This document shows, piece by piece, positions 1 to 6,131 of a stretch of 7,006 bases of DNA. Both the position numbers and the translations under genes were made by a program. The notes below the pieces were generated by a model. It did not search any database. It saw nothing but the letters and a program-made list of their open reading frames with translations, and had not been told where the DNA came from. The stretch spans positions 1 through 7,006 of the forward strand of contig DQVA01000084.1 of assembly GCA_015661965.1 (NCBI GenBank). Reading direction: 5' to 3'. Position 1 is the stretch's first letter, and each line of letters starts with the position of its first letter. The DNA is from Candidatus Bipolaricaulota bacterium (GTDB lineage Bacteria > Bipolaricaulota > Bipolaricaulia > Bipolaricaulales > Bipolaricaulaceae).

Positions 1-227
1 CCCAGGGCGGGCCCGACCGCCCGGGCAACCCGGCTGGCCGCCGCGAGGAGGGGCCCACACAGCTCGACCGGCAGCTCGGAGAGGCGCTCCACGTGGGCCT
101 TGGGGATCACCAGGGTATGGCCGGCGTTCAGGGGGCGGAAGTCCAGGAAGGCCAGCACCCACTCGTCCTCGTATATCACCTGCGCCGGGACCTCACCGGC
201 GACGATGCGGCAGAACACGCAGCTCAT
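1..227 (-). CDS. HIT-family (histidine triad) nucleotide hydrolase, C-terminus outside window
   Basis: N-terminal 75 codons of a histidine-triad protein; the rest runs off the left edge. The reading begins MSCVFCRIVAGEVPA, followed by a YEDEWVLAFLDFRPL segment and GHTLVIPKAHV. These are the standard opening strands of the HINT/Hit branch. Cys3 and Cys6 form the CxxC seen in zinc-binding HIT proteins. The catalytic HxHxH triad lies beyond the edge, so activity cannot be judged. Family members hydrolyse nucleoside phosphoramidates, aminoacyl-adenylates or dinucleoside polyphosphates in the cytoplasm. The ATG overlaps the tyrS stop codon (ATGA) and no clear Shine-Dalgarno precedes it, so translation probably depends on coupling to tyrS. 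HIT enzymes can clear aminoacyl-AMP, which makes a link with an aminoacyl-tRNA synthetase plausible, but that is inference. Family assignment is secure; the exact subfamily (Hit/HinT versus Ap4A-type) is not. Confidence 0.93.
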   Translation of the reverse strand, partial: MSCVFCRIVAGEVPAQVIYEDEWVLAFLDFRPLNAGHTLVIPKAHVERLSELPVELCGPLLAAASRVARAVGPAL

Positions 228-1435
228 CCGATGAACCGGGCGAACCGGCGCTTCCCCAGTTTTACCACCAGGGGGGGGCGAAAGGGAACCCGGGCCTTGA
301 GGCCGGAGACCCGGCGGCCGTCCACCTGCACGCCCCCTTGCTCCACCAGCCGGCGGGCCTCGGACCGCGAGGCCACAAGGCCAGTGGCGTACACCAGGTC
401 CACGATCCCCACCGTGCCGTCCGTGGCCAGCAATTCCGGGGGGAGCCGCACCTCAGGGACCTCCTCGGGGAGCCCCCTCTCCTCGAACACCCGCTGGAAG
501 TGGGCTTTGCCCCGCTCCGCCCCTTCCTCCCCATGGTATTGCCGCACGATCTCCCAGGCGAGCCGCTTCTTCGCCTCCTTGGGGTGGAGGTCCCGCACCT
601 CCTCCCAGGGGATGTCGGTAAGGAGGGCGAAGTACTGGGGCATGAGCTCGTCGGGGAGGGACATGATCTTGCCGAACTGCTCCTCCGGGGGCTCGGCGAT
701 GCCGATGTAGTTACCCCGGGACTGGGACATGGCGTGCACCCCGTCGGTGCCGATGAGTAGGGGCATGGTGAGGATCACCTGCGGCTCCTGGCCATACTCC
801 CGCTGGATGTCCCGGCCGATCAGGAGGTTGAACCGCTGGTCCGAGCCCCCCAGCTCCACGTCCGCCCGGATGGCCACCGAGTCGTAGGCCTGGGCCAACG
901 GGTACAGGAACTCCATGATGGTGATGGGGGCCCCTTCCCGGAACCGACGCGCGAAGTCATCCCGCTCCAGCATCCGGGCCACGGTATAGCGGGCGGTGAG
1001 CACGATCACGTCCTCGAAGGAAAGCTTTCCCAGCCACTCGGAGTTGTAGCGCACTTCGGTCCTCTCCGGGTCCAGGATGAGAAACGCCTGCTCCTTGTAG
1101 GAGGCCATGTTTCTCTCGATCTCCTTCGGGGACATTGGCTCCCGGGTCTTGGACTTGCCGGAGGGGTCGCCGATGCGGCGGGTGAAATCACCCACCACCA
1201 GCACCGCGGTGTGCCCCAGGTCCTGGAAGGTGCGCAGTTTCCTGAGCACCACCGCGTGCCCCAGCGTGAGATGGGGGGCGGAGGGGTCGATCCCCAGCTT
1301 CACCCGCAGGGGTTTTCCCTCCACCAGGGCCCGCTCGAGCTTCCCCGCCAGCTCCTCCCGGGGGAGCAGGGTCTCGGCGTTCCGCTCGATCAGGGCAAGC
1401 TGCCGCTCCACCTCTCGTTTTATGTCCATCCTCAC
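224..1435 (-). CDS. tyrS: Tyrosyl-tRNA synthetase (TyrRS) with variant HIGH and KMSKS motifs
   Basis: Class I synthetase that attaches tyrosine to tRNA-Tyr in the cytoplasm. With the GTG start it has 403 residues, a normal bacterial length. The Rossmann catalytic domain spans roughly residues 30-240. Tyr178, Gln182 and Asp185 form the YxxxQxxD tyrosine-pocket motif, and GGSDQ is at 196-200. A C-terminal S4 RNA-binding domain covers about 341-403. The ATP-binding signatures are unusual: HIGH reads TLGH (57-60) and KMSKS reads AMSQS (235-239), so both motif lysines are missing although the surrounding GNYIGI context is intact. The start is either GTG at 1435, overlapping the gyrA stop as GTGA, or ATG at 1429 two codons in. 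Neither has a strong ribosome site, and GTG is preferred because of the coupling overlap. The gene sits between gyrA and the HIT gene and overlaps both by 4 bases, implying one operon. Identity is certain; the effect of the motif changes is unknown. Confidence 0.97.
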   Translation of the reverse strand: MRMDIKREVERQLALIERNAETLLPREELAGKLERALVEGKPLRVKLGIDPSAPHLTLGHAVVLRKLRTFQDLGHTAVLVVGDFTRRIGDPSGKSKTREPMSPKEIERNMASYKEQAFLILDPERTEVRYNSEWLGKLSFEDVIVLTARYTVARMLERDDFARRFREGAPITIMEFLYPLAQAYDSVAIRADVELGGSDQRFNLLIGRDIQREYGQEPQVILTMPLLIGTDGVHAMSQSRGNYIGIAEPPEEQFGKIMSLPDELMPQYFALLTDIPWEEVRDLHPKEAKKRLAWEIVRQYHGEEGAERGKAHFQRVFEERGLPEEVPEVRLPPELLATDGTVGIVDLVYATGLVASRSEARRLVEQGGVQVDGRRVSGLKARVPFRPPLVVKLGKRRFARFIG

Positions 1436-3825
1436 AGCACCACCGCCGAGGCCACCCGGTCCCCGTCGTTCACCCGGATCAGCCGCACCCCGCGGGCGTA
1501 GCGGGAGAAGGTGCTCACCTGTCCGGCCGGGAACCGGATCACCTTGCCCGCCGCCGTGGACAGGACCACCTCGTCCTCGGCCCCCACCAGCAGGGCGGCC
1601 ACCACCTCCCCGGTGTGCCCGTCCAGCTTGATCCCGATCACGCCCTTGCCGCCCCGCCGCTGGCGAGGTAACTCCGAAAGCTCCACCCTTTTCCCGTAAC
1701 CTAAACTGGTCACCAGGAGCAGCCGCCGTTCCTCCCGCGGGGGGATGGCGACCATGCTCACCACCCGGTCCCCCTCGTTGAGCCGGATCCCGATCACCCC
1801 CTTGGAGGGGCGGCGGGTGATCCGCACCTCGGCCTCGGCGAACCGGATGACCTGCCCTCCGGCGGTGGACAGGAGCACATCCCCGTCCCCGGTGCTCGCG
1901 AGCACCTCCACCAACCGGTCGTCCGCAGGGGCAGAGTGGGCCAGGATCCCCTTGGTGTGGGCGTTGGCGTAGTCTGTGAGGGCGTTCTTGTTCACGATCC
2001 CCTGGCGGGTGGCGATGAGCAGGTAGCCTGTGGAGTAATCCTCCACCGGCAGCACCGCCCGCACCTCCTCATCCGGTTCCATCTCCAGGAAGTGCCGCAG
2101 GTTCTTGCCCACCGAGTCCCGCCCCGCCAGTGACAGCCGGGCCGCCGGCAGCTTGAACACCCGCGCCCGGTCGGTGAACACCAATAGATCGTGGTGGGTG
2201 GTGGCGTAGACCATGGTGCGCAGGCCGTCCCCGTCCTTGGTGCGGATGCCGATCACGCCCTTGCCGCCACGGCCCTGGGCCCGGTAGGCCTCGCACTCGG
2301 TGGCGTTCACGTATCCCTTCAAGGTGACGCACAGGAGGATGTCCACTCGGGGGACCTCGAAGTCGTCCAACTCCTCCCCGTCTTCGGCGGCCACGATGGC
2401 GGTACGCCGTTCGTCCCCGTATTTCTCGGCGATCCCCCGCAGCTCGGCCCGGATGAGGTCGTCCAGCCTGCCGGGATCGGCCAGGATGGCCTCGTACTCG
2501 GCGATGTCCTTCTTGAGCTGGGCAAGCTCCTCGTCCACCTTGCGGCGCTCCAGGCGGGTGAGCTGCGACAGGCGCATCTTCATGACCGCGTCGGCTTGTT
2601 TGTCCGAGAGGCCGATCTCCGCCGAAAGCAGGGCCTTGGCCTCGTCCGGGTCGCCCGAACCCCGGATGATCTCGATCACCTCGTCCAAGTGAGCCAGGGC
2701 GAGCTGGAACCCCTCCAGGATGTGGGCCCGATCTTTGGCCACCCTGAGGCGGTGTTCGGTCCGGCGGCGCACCACCCCACGGCGGAAGGCGAGGAAGGCC
2801 TTGATCAACTGGGGCAGGGATAGGGTCCTTGGCCCGCCGTCCATGATCACCAGGAAGTGACAGGAGAAGGTGCGCTCCAGGGGGGTGAGGCGGTATAGCT
2901 TCCGGAGCAGGCGGTGGCCATCCGCCCCCCGCTTCAGCTCCACCACCACCCGCAGTCCCTCTCGATCCGACTCATCCCTGAGGTCGGCGATCCCCTCCAG
3001 GTCCCCCGCCTTCACCTTGGCGGCGATGGCTTCCAGGATGGTCGACTTCCGCACCTGGTAGGGGATCTCGGTGATCACGATGCGGCCGTCCTCCACGAAC
3101 GCCCGGGCCCGCACCTTGAGCTTCCCCTCCCCGGTCTTGTAGGCCTGTTTGATCCCGTCCTTCCCCACGATGATGCCGCCGGTGGGGAAGTCCGGGCCTG
3201 GGATGAAGGGGAGCAGCTCCTCGGCGGGGGCATCGGGGTGGTCCATGAGGTACAGGGTGGCCTGGATCAGCTCCCTCAGGTTGTGGGGCGGGATCTGGGT
3301 GGTCATCCCCACCGAGATCCCCCAGGCCCCGTTGGCGAGGACATGCGGGAACCTGACCGGCAGCACCTCCGGCTCCTGCAGGGAATCGTCGAAGTTGGGC
3401 ACGAAGTCGACGGTGTCCTCTGAGAGCTCCTCCAGGAACTCCATGGCGATGGGGGCCAGACGCGCCTCGGTGTACCGCATGGCCGCCGGCTCGTCCCCGT
3501 CGATGGAGCCGAAGTTCCCCTGCCCGTCAATGAGGGGGTAGCGGGTGGAGAAGGGCTGGGCCAGGCCCACCATCGCTTCGTACACGGCCATGTCCCCATG
3601 GGGATGGAACTTACCCATTACCTCACCCACGATGCGGGCACACTTTTTGTGGGGCCGGCCCGGGGTCAGCCCTAGCTCCCGCATGCCGTAGAGGATGCGG
3701 CGCTGTACCGGCTTGAGCCCGTCCCGCACGTCGGGGATGGCCCGGCCACGGATGACCGAGATGGCGTAGTCGATGTACGACTGCTCCATCTCGTCTTCGA
3801 TGTAGGTGGTCTGGATCCGTTCCAT
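1432..3825 (-). CDS. gyrA: DNA gyrase subunit A
   Basis: ATP-dependent DNA gyrase A subunit (797 residues), the DNA breakage-reunion and wrapping part of the A2B2 enzyme that introduces negative supercoils. The winged-helix/tower breakage domain fills about residues 1-490, with QRRILYGM at 41-48 and the catalytic Tyr118 in RYTEARL. The C-terminal beta-pinwheel follows to residue 797. It has a GyrA-box-like QGRGGKG at 517-523 and a perfect QRRGGKG at 722-728, which favours GyrA over ParC. In the quinolone-resistance region, HPHGD at 74-78 is followed by Met79 (E. coli Ser83 position), and Glu83 replaces E. coli Asp87. The ATG start is supported by GGAG six bases upstream. Transcription probably begins at the promoter in the 182-base gap before the gene. 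gyrB is not in the window. The gene's TGA overlaps the tyrS GTG. No frameshift or truncation is visible. Confidence 0.98.
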   Translation of the reverse strand: MERIQTTYIEDEMEQSYIDYAISVIRGRAIPDVRDGLKPVQRRILYGMRELGLTPGRPHKKCARIVGEVMGKFHPHGDMAVYEAMVGLAQPFSTRYPLIDGQGNFGSIDGDEPAAMRYTEARLAPIAMEFLEELSEDTVDFVPNFDDSLQEPEVLPVRFPHVLANGAWGISVGMTTQIPPHNLRELIQATLYLMDHPDAPAEELLPFIPGPDFPTGGIIVGKDGIKQAYKTGEGKLKVRARAFVEDGRIVITEIPYQVRKSTILEAIAAKVKAGDLEGIADLRDESDREGLRVVVELKRGADGHRLLRKLYRLTPLERTFSCHFLVIMDGGPRTLSLPQLIKAFLAFRRGVVRRRTEHRLRVAKDRAHILEGFQLALAHLDEVIEIIRGSGDPDEAKALLSAEIGLSDKQADAVMKMRLSQLTRLERRKVDEELAQLKKDIAEYEAILADPGRLDDLIRAELRGIAEKYGDERRTAIVAAEDGEELDDFEVPRVDILLCVTLKGYVNATECEAYRAQGRGGKGVIGIRTKDGDGLRTMVYATTHHDLLVFTDRARVFKLPAARLSLAGRDSVGKNLRHFLEMEPDEEVRAVLPVEDYSTGYLLIATRQGIVNKNALTDYANAHTKGILAHSAPADDRLVEVLASTGDGDVLLSTAGGQVIRFAEAEVRITRRPSKGVIGIRLNEGDRVVSMVAIPPREERRLLLVTSLGYGKRVELSELPRQRRGGKGVIGIKLDGHTGEVVAALLVGAEDEVVLSTAAGKVIRFPAGQVSTFSRYARGVRLIRVNDGDRVASAVVL

Positions 3826-3831
3826 AACTCG

Positions 3832-3835
3832 CTCC
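3832..3835 (-). promoter_or_regulatory. gyrA ribosome binding site
   Basis: The minus strand reads GGAG, then the six-base spacer CGAGTT, then ATG. This is a canonical Shine-Dalgarno spacing and fixes the gyrA start at 3825. It lies just 3' of the foldable leader element. Confidence 0.75.
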
Positions 3836-3840
3836 GTTCA

Positions 3841-3888
3841 CCTCGACTCAGAGGACGCTAAAACAAAAACGTCCCGGCTCGAGGAGCC
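3841..3888 (-). promoter_or_regulatory. Foldable gyrA 5' leader with two competing hairpin arrangements
   Basis: On the minus strand, fold 1 is a small hairpin GGCTC-CTC-GAGCC (3888-3876), followed after six bases by the T-rich run TTTTTGTTTT (3869-3860), which looks like a weak terminator. Fold 2 is a nested structure. Its outer stem is CCTCGA (3884-3879) with TCGAGG (3846-3841). Its inner stem is GGGACG (3875-3870) with CGTCCT (3857-3852), including one G-U pair, closing over the T-rich loop. The two folds share bases 3884-3879 and cannot coexist. Fold 2 ends five bases before the GGAG ribosome site. The predicted transcription start is near 3889, so the element would occupy nearly the whole leader. 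Pairing is read directly from the sequence; any regulatory role is inference. It does not match a riboswitch class I recognise. Confidence 0.35.
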
Positions 3889-3895
3889 AACCCAA

Positions 3896-3924
3896 AGTGT
3901 ACGCGATGCCCGGGTTCTATTCAA
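3896..3924 (-). promoter_or_regulatory. Predicted sigma70/sigmaA-type promoter of the gyrA-tyrS-HIT operon
   Basis: The minus strand shows TTGAAT (3924-3919), a 17-base spacer and TACACT (3901-3896), each hexamer matching consensus at four of six positions with ideal spacing. The start point would fall near 3889, giving a leader of about 64 bases before gyrA. Upstream lies an A/T-rich tract with two more TTGAA units (3940-3936 and 3934-3930) that could act as an UP-like element or alternative -35 sites. It is the only AT-rich stretch in an otherwise GC-rich gap, which supports the call. Confidence 0.6.
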
Positions 3925-3964
3925 GGTTTTTCAAGTTCAAATCAGACTTTCTTGCACAGCCCCA

Positions 3965-3980
3965 AGGAACCATGGTCCCT
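3965..3980 (-). repeat. 16-base near-perfect palindrome in the intergenic region
   Basis: AGGGACCATGGTTCCT is a palindrome with a single mismatched pair (3977/3968). It lies 28 bases after the stop of the PLP-enzyme gene and about 40 bases upstream of the gyrA -35 box. No T-run follows, so it is not a standard intrinsic terminator. It could be a dimeric regulator's site or chance. Confidence 0.3.
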
Positions 3981-4007
3981 GCCCAGCCTGCCCCGGACGC
4001 CTCTAGA

Positions 4008-5138
4008 TCACACGTCGCTGAGGGGATGTTTGAGGCCGGTCCCGGTGAGCACCACCACCACCCGCTCCCCGGGGTTGATCACCCCCATCGCGGAAAGTCG
4101 TTTCAGGCCGGCCACCGCCACCGCGGAGGTGGGCTCGATGTAAACCCCCTCCCGGGTGGGAAGCTCCCGCCATGCTGCTTCTATCTCCTCCTCCGGCACC
4201 GCCAGGGCCACTCCGCCCGTCTCCCTGAGCCCGGCCAGGAGCTCCCGCCCGCGGGGCGGCAGGGGGATGCATACTCCCTCGGCAATCGTCCTTTCGGGCC
4301 GCACCGGCTCCGGCAACTCAAGCCCCCGCTGCCACGCCCGGGCGATGGGGGCACAGGCCTCGGCCTGGACCGCGTGCACCCGGGGAAGGAGGGGGAGAAA
4401 GCCCAGCCCCATGAGCTCCCGAAACCCCTGCACCAGCCCCAGGTACAGTCCACCGCCCCCCAGCGGCACCAGCACGTGGTCGGGGGGCTCACCACCCAAG
4501 TCCTCCACCAGTTCATAGGCCAGCGTCCGCAAGCCCGTCTCGAAATAGGGGGACTCGTTGTGGGAAGCATAGGCCAGTTCCGGGTCTTCCCGGCAAGCCC
4601 GTTTGGCCGCGGCGGTAGCCTGGGGGCGTGGCCCCGGGACGGACACAAGCTGCGCTCCGTAGGCTCTGATCTGGGCGAGCTTTTTCCCCGAGGCGTGGGC
4701 GGGCACGAACAGCGTTGCCCCCAGTCCTGCCCGGGCGGCGTACGCGGCCAGGGCCGCCCCGGCGTTCCCCGAGGAATCGTCCGCCACCCGCCGCACCCCC
4801 AGGGCGGCGAGTACCGACACCAGCACGCTCGCCCCCCGGTCCTTGAACGAGCCGCTGGGGTTCGCCCCCTCCCATTTGAAGTGAAGCCGCACCCCCAGCT
4901 CCGGGCCGAGCCAGCGGGAGGGGATTAGCGGGGTCCCCCCCTCCCCCAGGGAGACCGGCTCCACTGCGGGAAGGAAAGCCCTATACCGCCATACCCCGCG
5001 ACCCACGCGCCCGCGCCAGCCCGCCTTAGAGGGGGGCAGCTCATACCGGAGTGGGACCCCGCAGCTGGGGCAGGGCTCAGGCTGGGGGGTGGGTTCTTCC
5101 CCGTGCCCACAGAAAGGGCACACCAGGCGCCCTCTCAT
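4008..5138 (-). CDS. Zinc-ribbon PLP-dependent enzyme, threonine synthase family
   Basis: Fold-type II PLP enzyme of 376 residues from the chosen ATG. An N-terminal zinc ribbon has CPFCG and CPSCG (Cys7, Cys10, Cys23, Cys26). SLGEGGTPL at 63-71 is typical of threonine synthases. Lys99 in NPSGSFKDRG is the predicted Schiff-base lysine. SSGNAG at 122-127 contacts substrate/cofactor, the phosphate-binding GGGG is at 227-230, and LTGTGLK is near the C-terminus. Threonine synthase (ThrC) converts O-phosphohomoserine to threonine. Here the loop reads DDSSGNAG rather than the ASTGNTS common in characterised ThrC, and no hom or thrB gene is nearby, so substrate is uncertain; relatives include cysteate synthase and threonine dehydratases. 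A GTG at 5150 is also in frame, but ATG 5138 overlaps the upstream stop as ATGA and has GGGAGG four bases before it. The gene is coupled to the DUF72 gene. Family certain, reaction moderately so. Confidence 0.9.
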   Translation of the reverse strand: MRGRLVCPFCGHGEEPTPQPEPCPSCGVPLRYELPPSKAGWRGRVGRGVWRYRAFLPAVEPVSLGEGGTPLIPSRWLGPELGVRLHFKWEGANPSGSFKDRGASVLVSVLAALGVRRVADDSSGNAGAALAAYAARAGLGATLFVPAHASGKKLAQIRAYGAQLVSVPGPRPQATAAAKRACREDPELAYASHNESPYFETGLRTLAYELVEDLGGEPPDHVLVPLGGGGLYLGLVQGFRELMGLGFLPLLPRVHAVQAEACAPIARAWQRGLELPEPVRPERTIAEGVCIPLPPRGRELLAGLRETGGVALAVPEEEIEAAWRELPTREGVYIEPTSAVAVAGLKRLSAMGVINPGERVVVVLTGTGLKHPLSDV

Positions 5139-5866
5139 CCGCCCTCCCACAACCGCTTGAAAACTAATGCATCCTGTGTCATGTACACGTTGTTGAACAT
5201 AACATAAGCAAGAGAGCCCCGCCGCGCCAGTTCCCCCTTCAGCCAGTTGAGGTCGTCGGCGGTATAGCGGTAATAATACATCCGCGCCCCGGGCGGGGCG
5301 CCGTGCAGCCGCAGGTAGAGGAAATCACTGACCTGCGGCCAACTCTGAAACGGGTCGGTACAGTGCACCAGCTCCAGCTCCTCGCAGAGGCCAGCCACTC
5401 GGTCCGGCACCTCCCGCCATTTGCCCCGCGGCTCCCACACCAGCACCAATCCCTCTCGCTCCACCCCGCTCAAAAAATCCCGCAGCGCCGCCTCGTTCTC
5501 CCGGGTAGGGCCGAAGGAAGCCGGGCACTGGAGGAGCAGGATCCGCGCCCTGAGGAGCCGTGCGATCATCGCCGTCTCGGAGAAGGCGCGCCGAGCCGCC
5601 TCCCCCCGGAACCGGGACCTGTGGGTCACCTGCTGATTCACCTTGACCGTGAACTCGAAGGCCTCGTCTACTTGGTCGGCCAGGTCCCGCCATCTGGCGG
5701 CGGTGTCCGGCTTGGGCAGGCGATAGAAGGTTGAGTTCACCTCCACCACGGGGAAATGGGCAGCGTATAGCTGTAGCTTATGAGAGTACCTCCGCTTCCA
5801 GTCCGGAACCCCCACCTCCTCCCCCCGCAGGGAGGACCAACCGCAACAGCCGATCCGCACTTCCAC
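5135..5866 (-). CDS. DUF72 / YecE-family TIM-barrel protein
   Basis: A 243-residue member of DUF72 (YecE-like), a widespread TIM-barrel family with no firmly established reaction. Recognisable blocks in order are IGCCGWSS (5-12), FPVVEVNSTFYRLP (38-51), FEFTVKVNQQVTH (70-82), LLLQCPASFGPT in the centre, a WEPRGKW segment and FLYLRLHG near 182-189. Length is usual for the family and there is no signal peptide or membrane segment, so it is probably cytoplasmic. The start is GTG at 5866. There is no purine-rich ribosome site before it, but a perfect TATAAT ends six bases upstream, pointing to leaderless translation. Its stop overlaps the ATG of the threonine-synthase-family gene, so the two form a unit. 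DUF72 proteins have been loosely associated with nucleic-acid or metal chemistry; nothing here settles that. Confidence 0.93.
   Translation of the reverse strand: MEVRIGCCGWSSLRGEEVGVPDWKRRYSHKLQLYAAHFPVVEVNSTFYRLPKPDTAARWRDLADQVDEAFEFTVKVNQQVTHRSRFRGEAARRAFSETAMIARLLRARILLLQCPASFGPTRENEAALRDFLSGVEREGLVLVWEPRGKWREVPDRVAGLCEELELVHCTDPFQSWPQVSDFLYLRLHGAPPGARMYYYRYTADDLNWLKGELARRGSLAYVMFNNVYMTQDALVFKRLWEGG
5143..5148 (-). promoter_or_regulatory. Ribosome binding site that decides the start of the PLP-enzyme gene
   Basis: GGGAGG lies four bases before ATG 5138, inside the last codons of the DUF72 gene. It supports the internal ATG over the in-frame GTG at 5150, which overlaps the purine tract itself. 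Confidence 0.65.
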
Positions 5867-5872
5867 CCGGGG

Positions 5873-5878
5873 ATTATA
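5873..5878 (-). promoter_or_regulatory. Perfect -10 box (TATAAT) for a predicted leaderless transcript
   Basis: The minus strand reads TATAAT-CCCCGG-GTG. Counting the last T as -7, position +1 is the G of the GTG start of the DUF72 gene. There is no good -35 hexamer 16-18 bases upstream (GGGGAC is the closest) and no TGn extension. A consensus -10 in strongly GC-rich surroundings, at exact leaderless spacing and with no Shine-Dalgarno, makes this a credible promoter. It would drive the DUF72 and PLP-enzyme genes. Confidence 0.55.
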
Positions 5879-5915
5879 CGAGCACCGCCCGGGCAGTCCC
5901 CAGGGAGAAGGGGCG

Positions 5916-6131
5916 TCAGTCGAGGTAGCCCAGGTCCCGGAGCCGCTTTTCCACTTCCCGCTCCTCCTCCCGGGAGTAGGGGGACAGGATCCCAGCGGCG
6001 AGGAGCTTCTCCCGCAGCACCGCTTCCACGTACTCCTCCACCGAGTCGGCGCCCAGCTCCGCCAGGTGCGTCTCGATGGCCCGGACGATCTCCCCGTGGA
6101 TCAGGACCGCTTCCCTTCTTTCATCACCCAT
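5916..6131 (-). CDS. Small ribbon-helix-helix-like protein with sulfatase-type LGYL tail
   Basis: A 71-residue soluble, charged protein with no named function. Residues 8-43 (AVLIHGEIVRAIETHL, then SVEEYVEAVLREKL) follow the strand-helix-helix pattern of ribbon-helix-helix (CopG/Arc-like) proteins. The C-terminus, YSREEEREVEKRLRDLGYLD (52-71), resembles the extreme C-terminal tail often seen on sulfatases and other alkaline-phosphatase-superfamily enzymes. The ATG shares its A with the upstream stop codon (TGATG), and AGGTGA lies six bases before it, so it is translated directly after the phosphohydrolase gene. It could be a DNA-binding regulator, or a small partner or dimerisation module for that enzyme. 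The tail and the coupling favour the second, but this is inference. Confidence 0.85.
   Translation of the reverse strand: MGDERREAVLIHGEIVRAIETHLAELGADSVEEYVEAVLREKLLAAGILSPYSREEEREVEKRLRDLGYLD

Noticed and set aside
1642..1662. Second, perfect GyrA box (QRRGGKG) in a late pinwheel blade while the first is degenerate (QGRGGKG)
   Set aside because: Other GyrA proteins such as that of Bacillus subtilis also carry a box-like motif in the corresponding late blade, so this is not clearly novel; noted in the gyrA entry.
338..2823. Several 130-210 codon plus-strand open frames opposite tyrS and gyrA
   Set aside because: Compositional shadows of the conserved minus-strand genes; translations are biased toward Pro, Gly, His and Arg and match no family.
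3826..4007. 182-base intergenic stretch considered for a tRNA or known riboswitch
   Set aside because: No cloverleaf, T-loop sequence or recognised aptamer core; only the promoter, leader folds and a short palindrome are visible.
3897..4928. A 343-codon open frame on the plus strand opposite the PLP-enzyme gene
   Set aside because: It is a shadow of a high-GC gene: low-complexity His/Pro/Gly-rich translation, no recognisable domain, fully antisense to a clear enzyme gene.
5879..5915. GC-rich self-complementary stretch (CGCCC with GGGCG) after the small RHH-like gene, considered as a terminator
   Set aside because: No T-run follows and the pairing arms are simple C/G runs expected in this composition.
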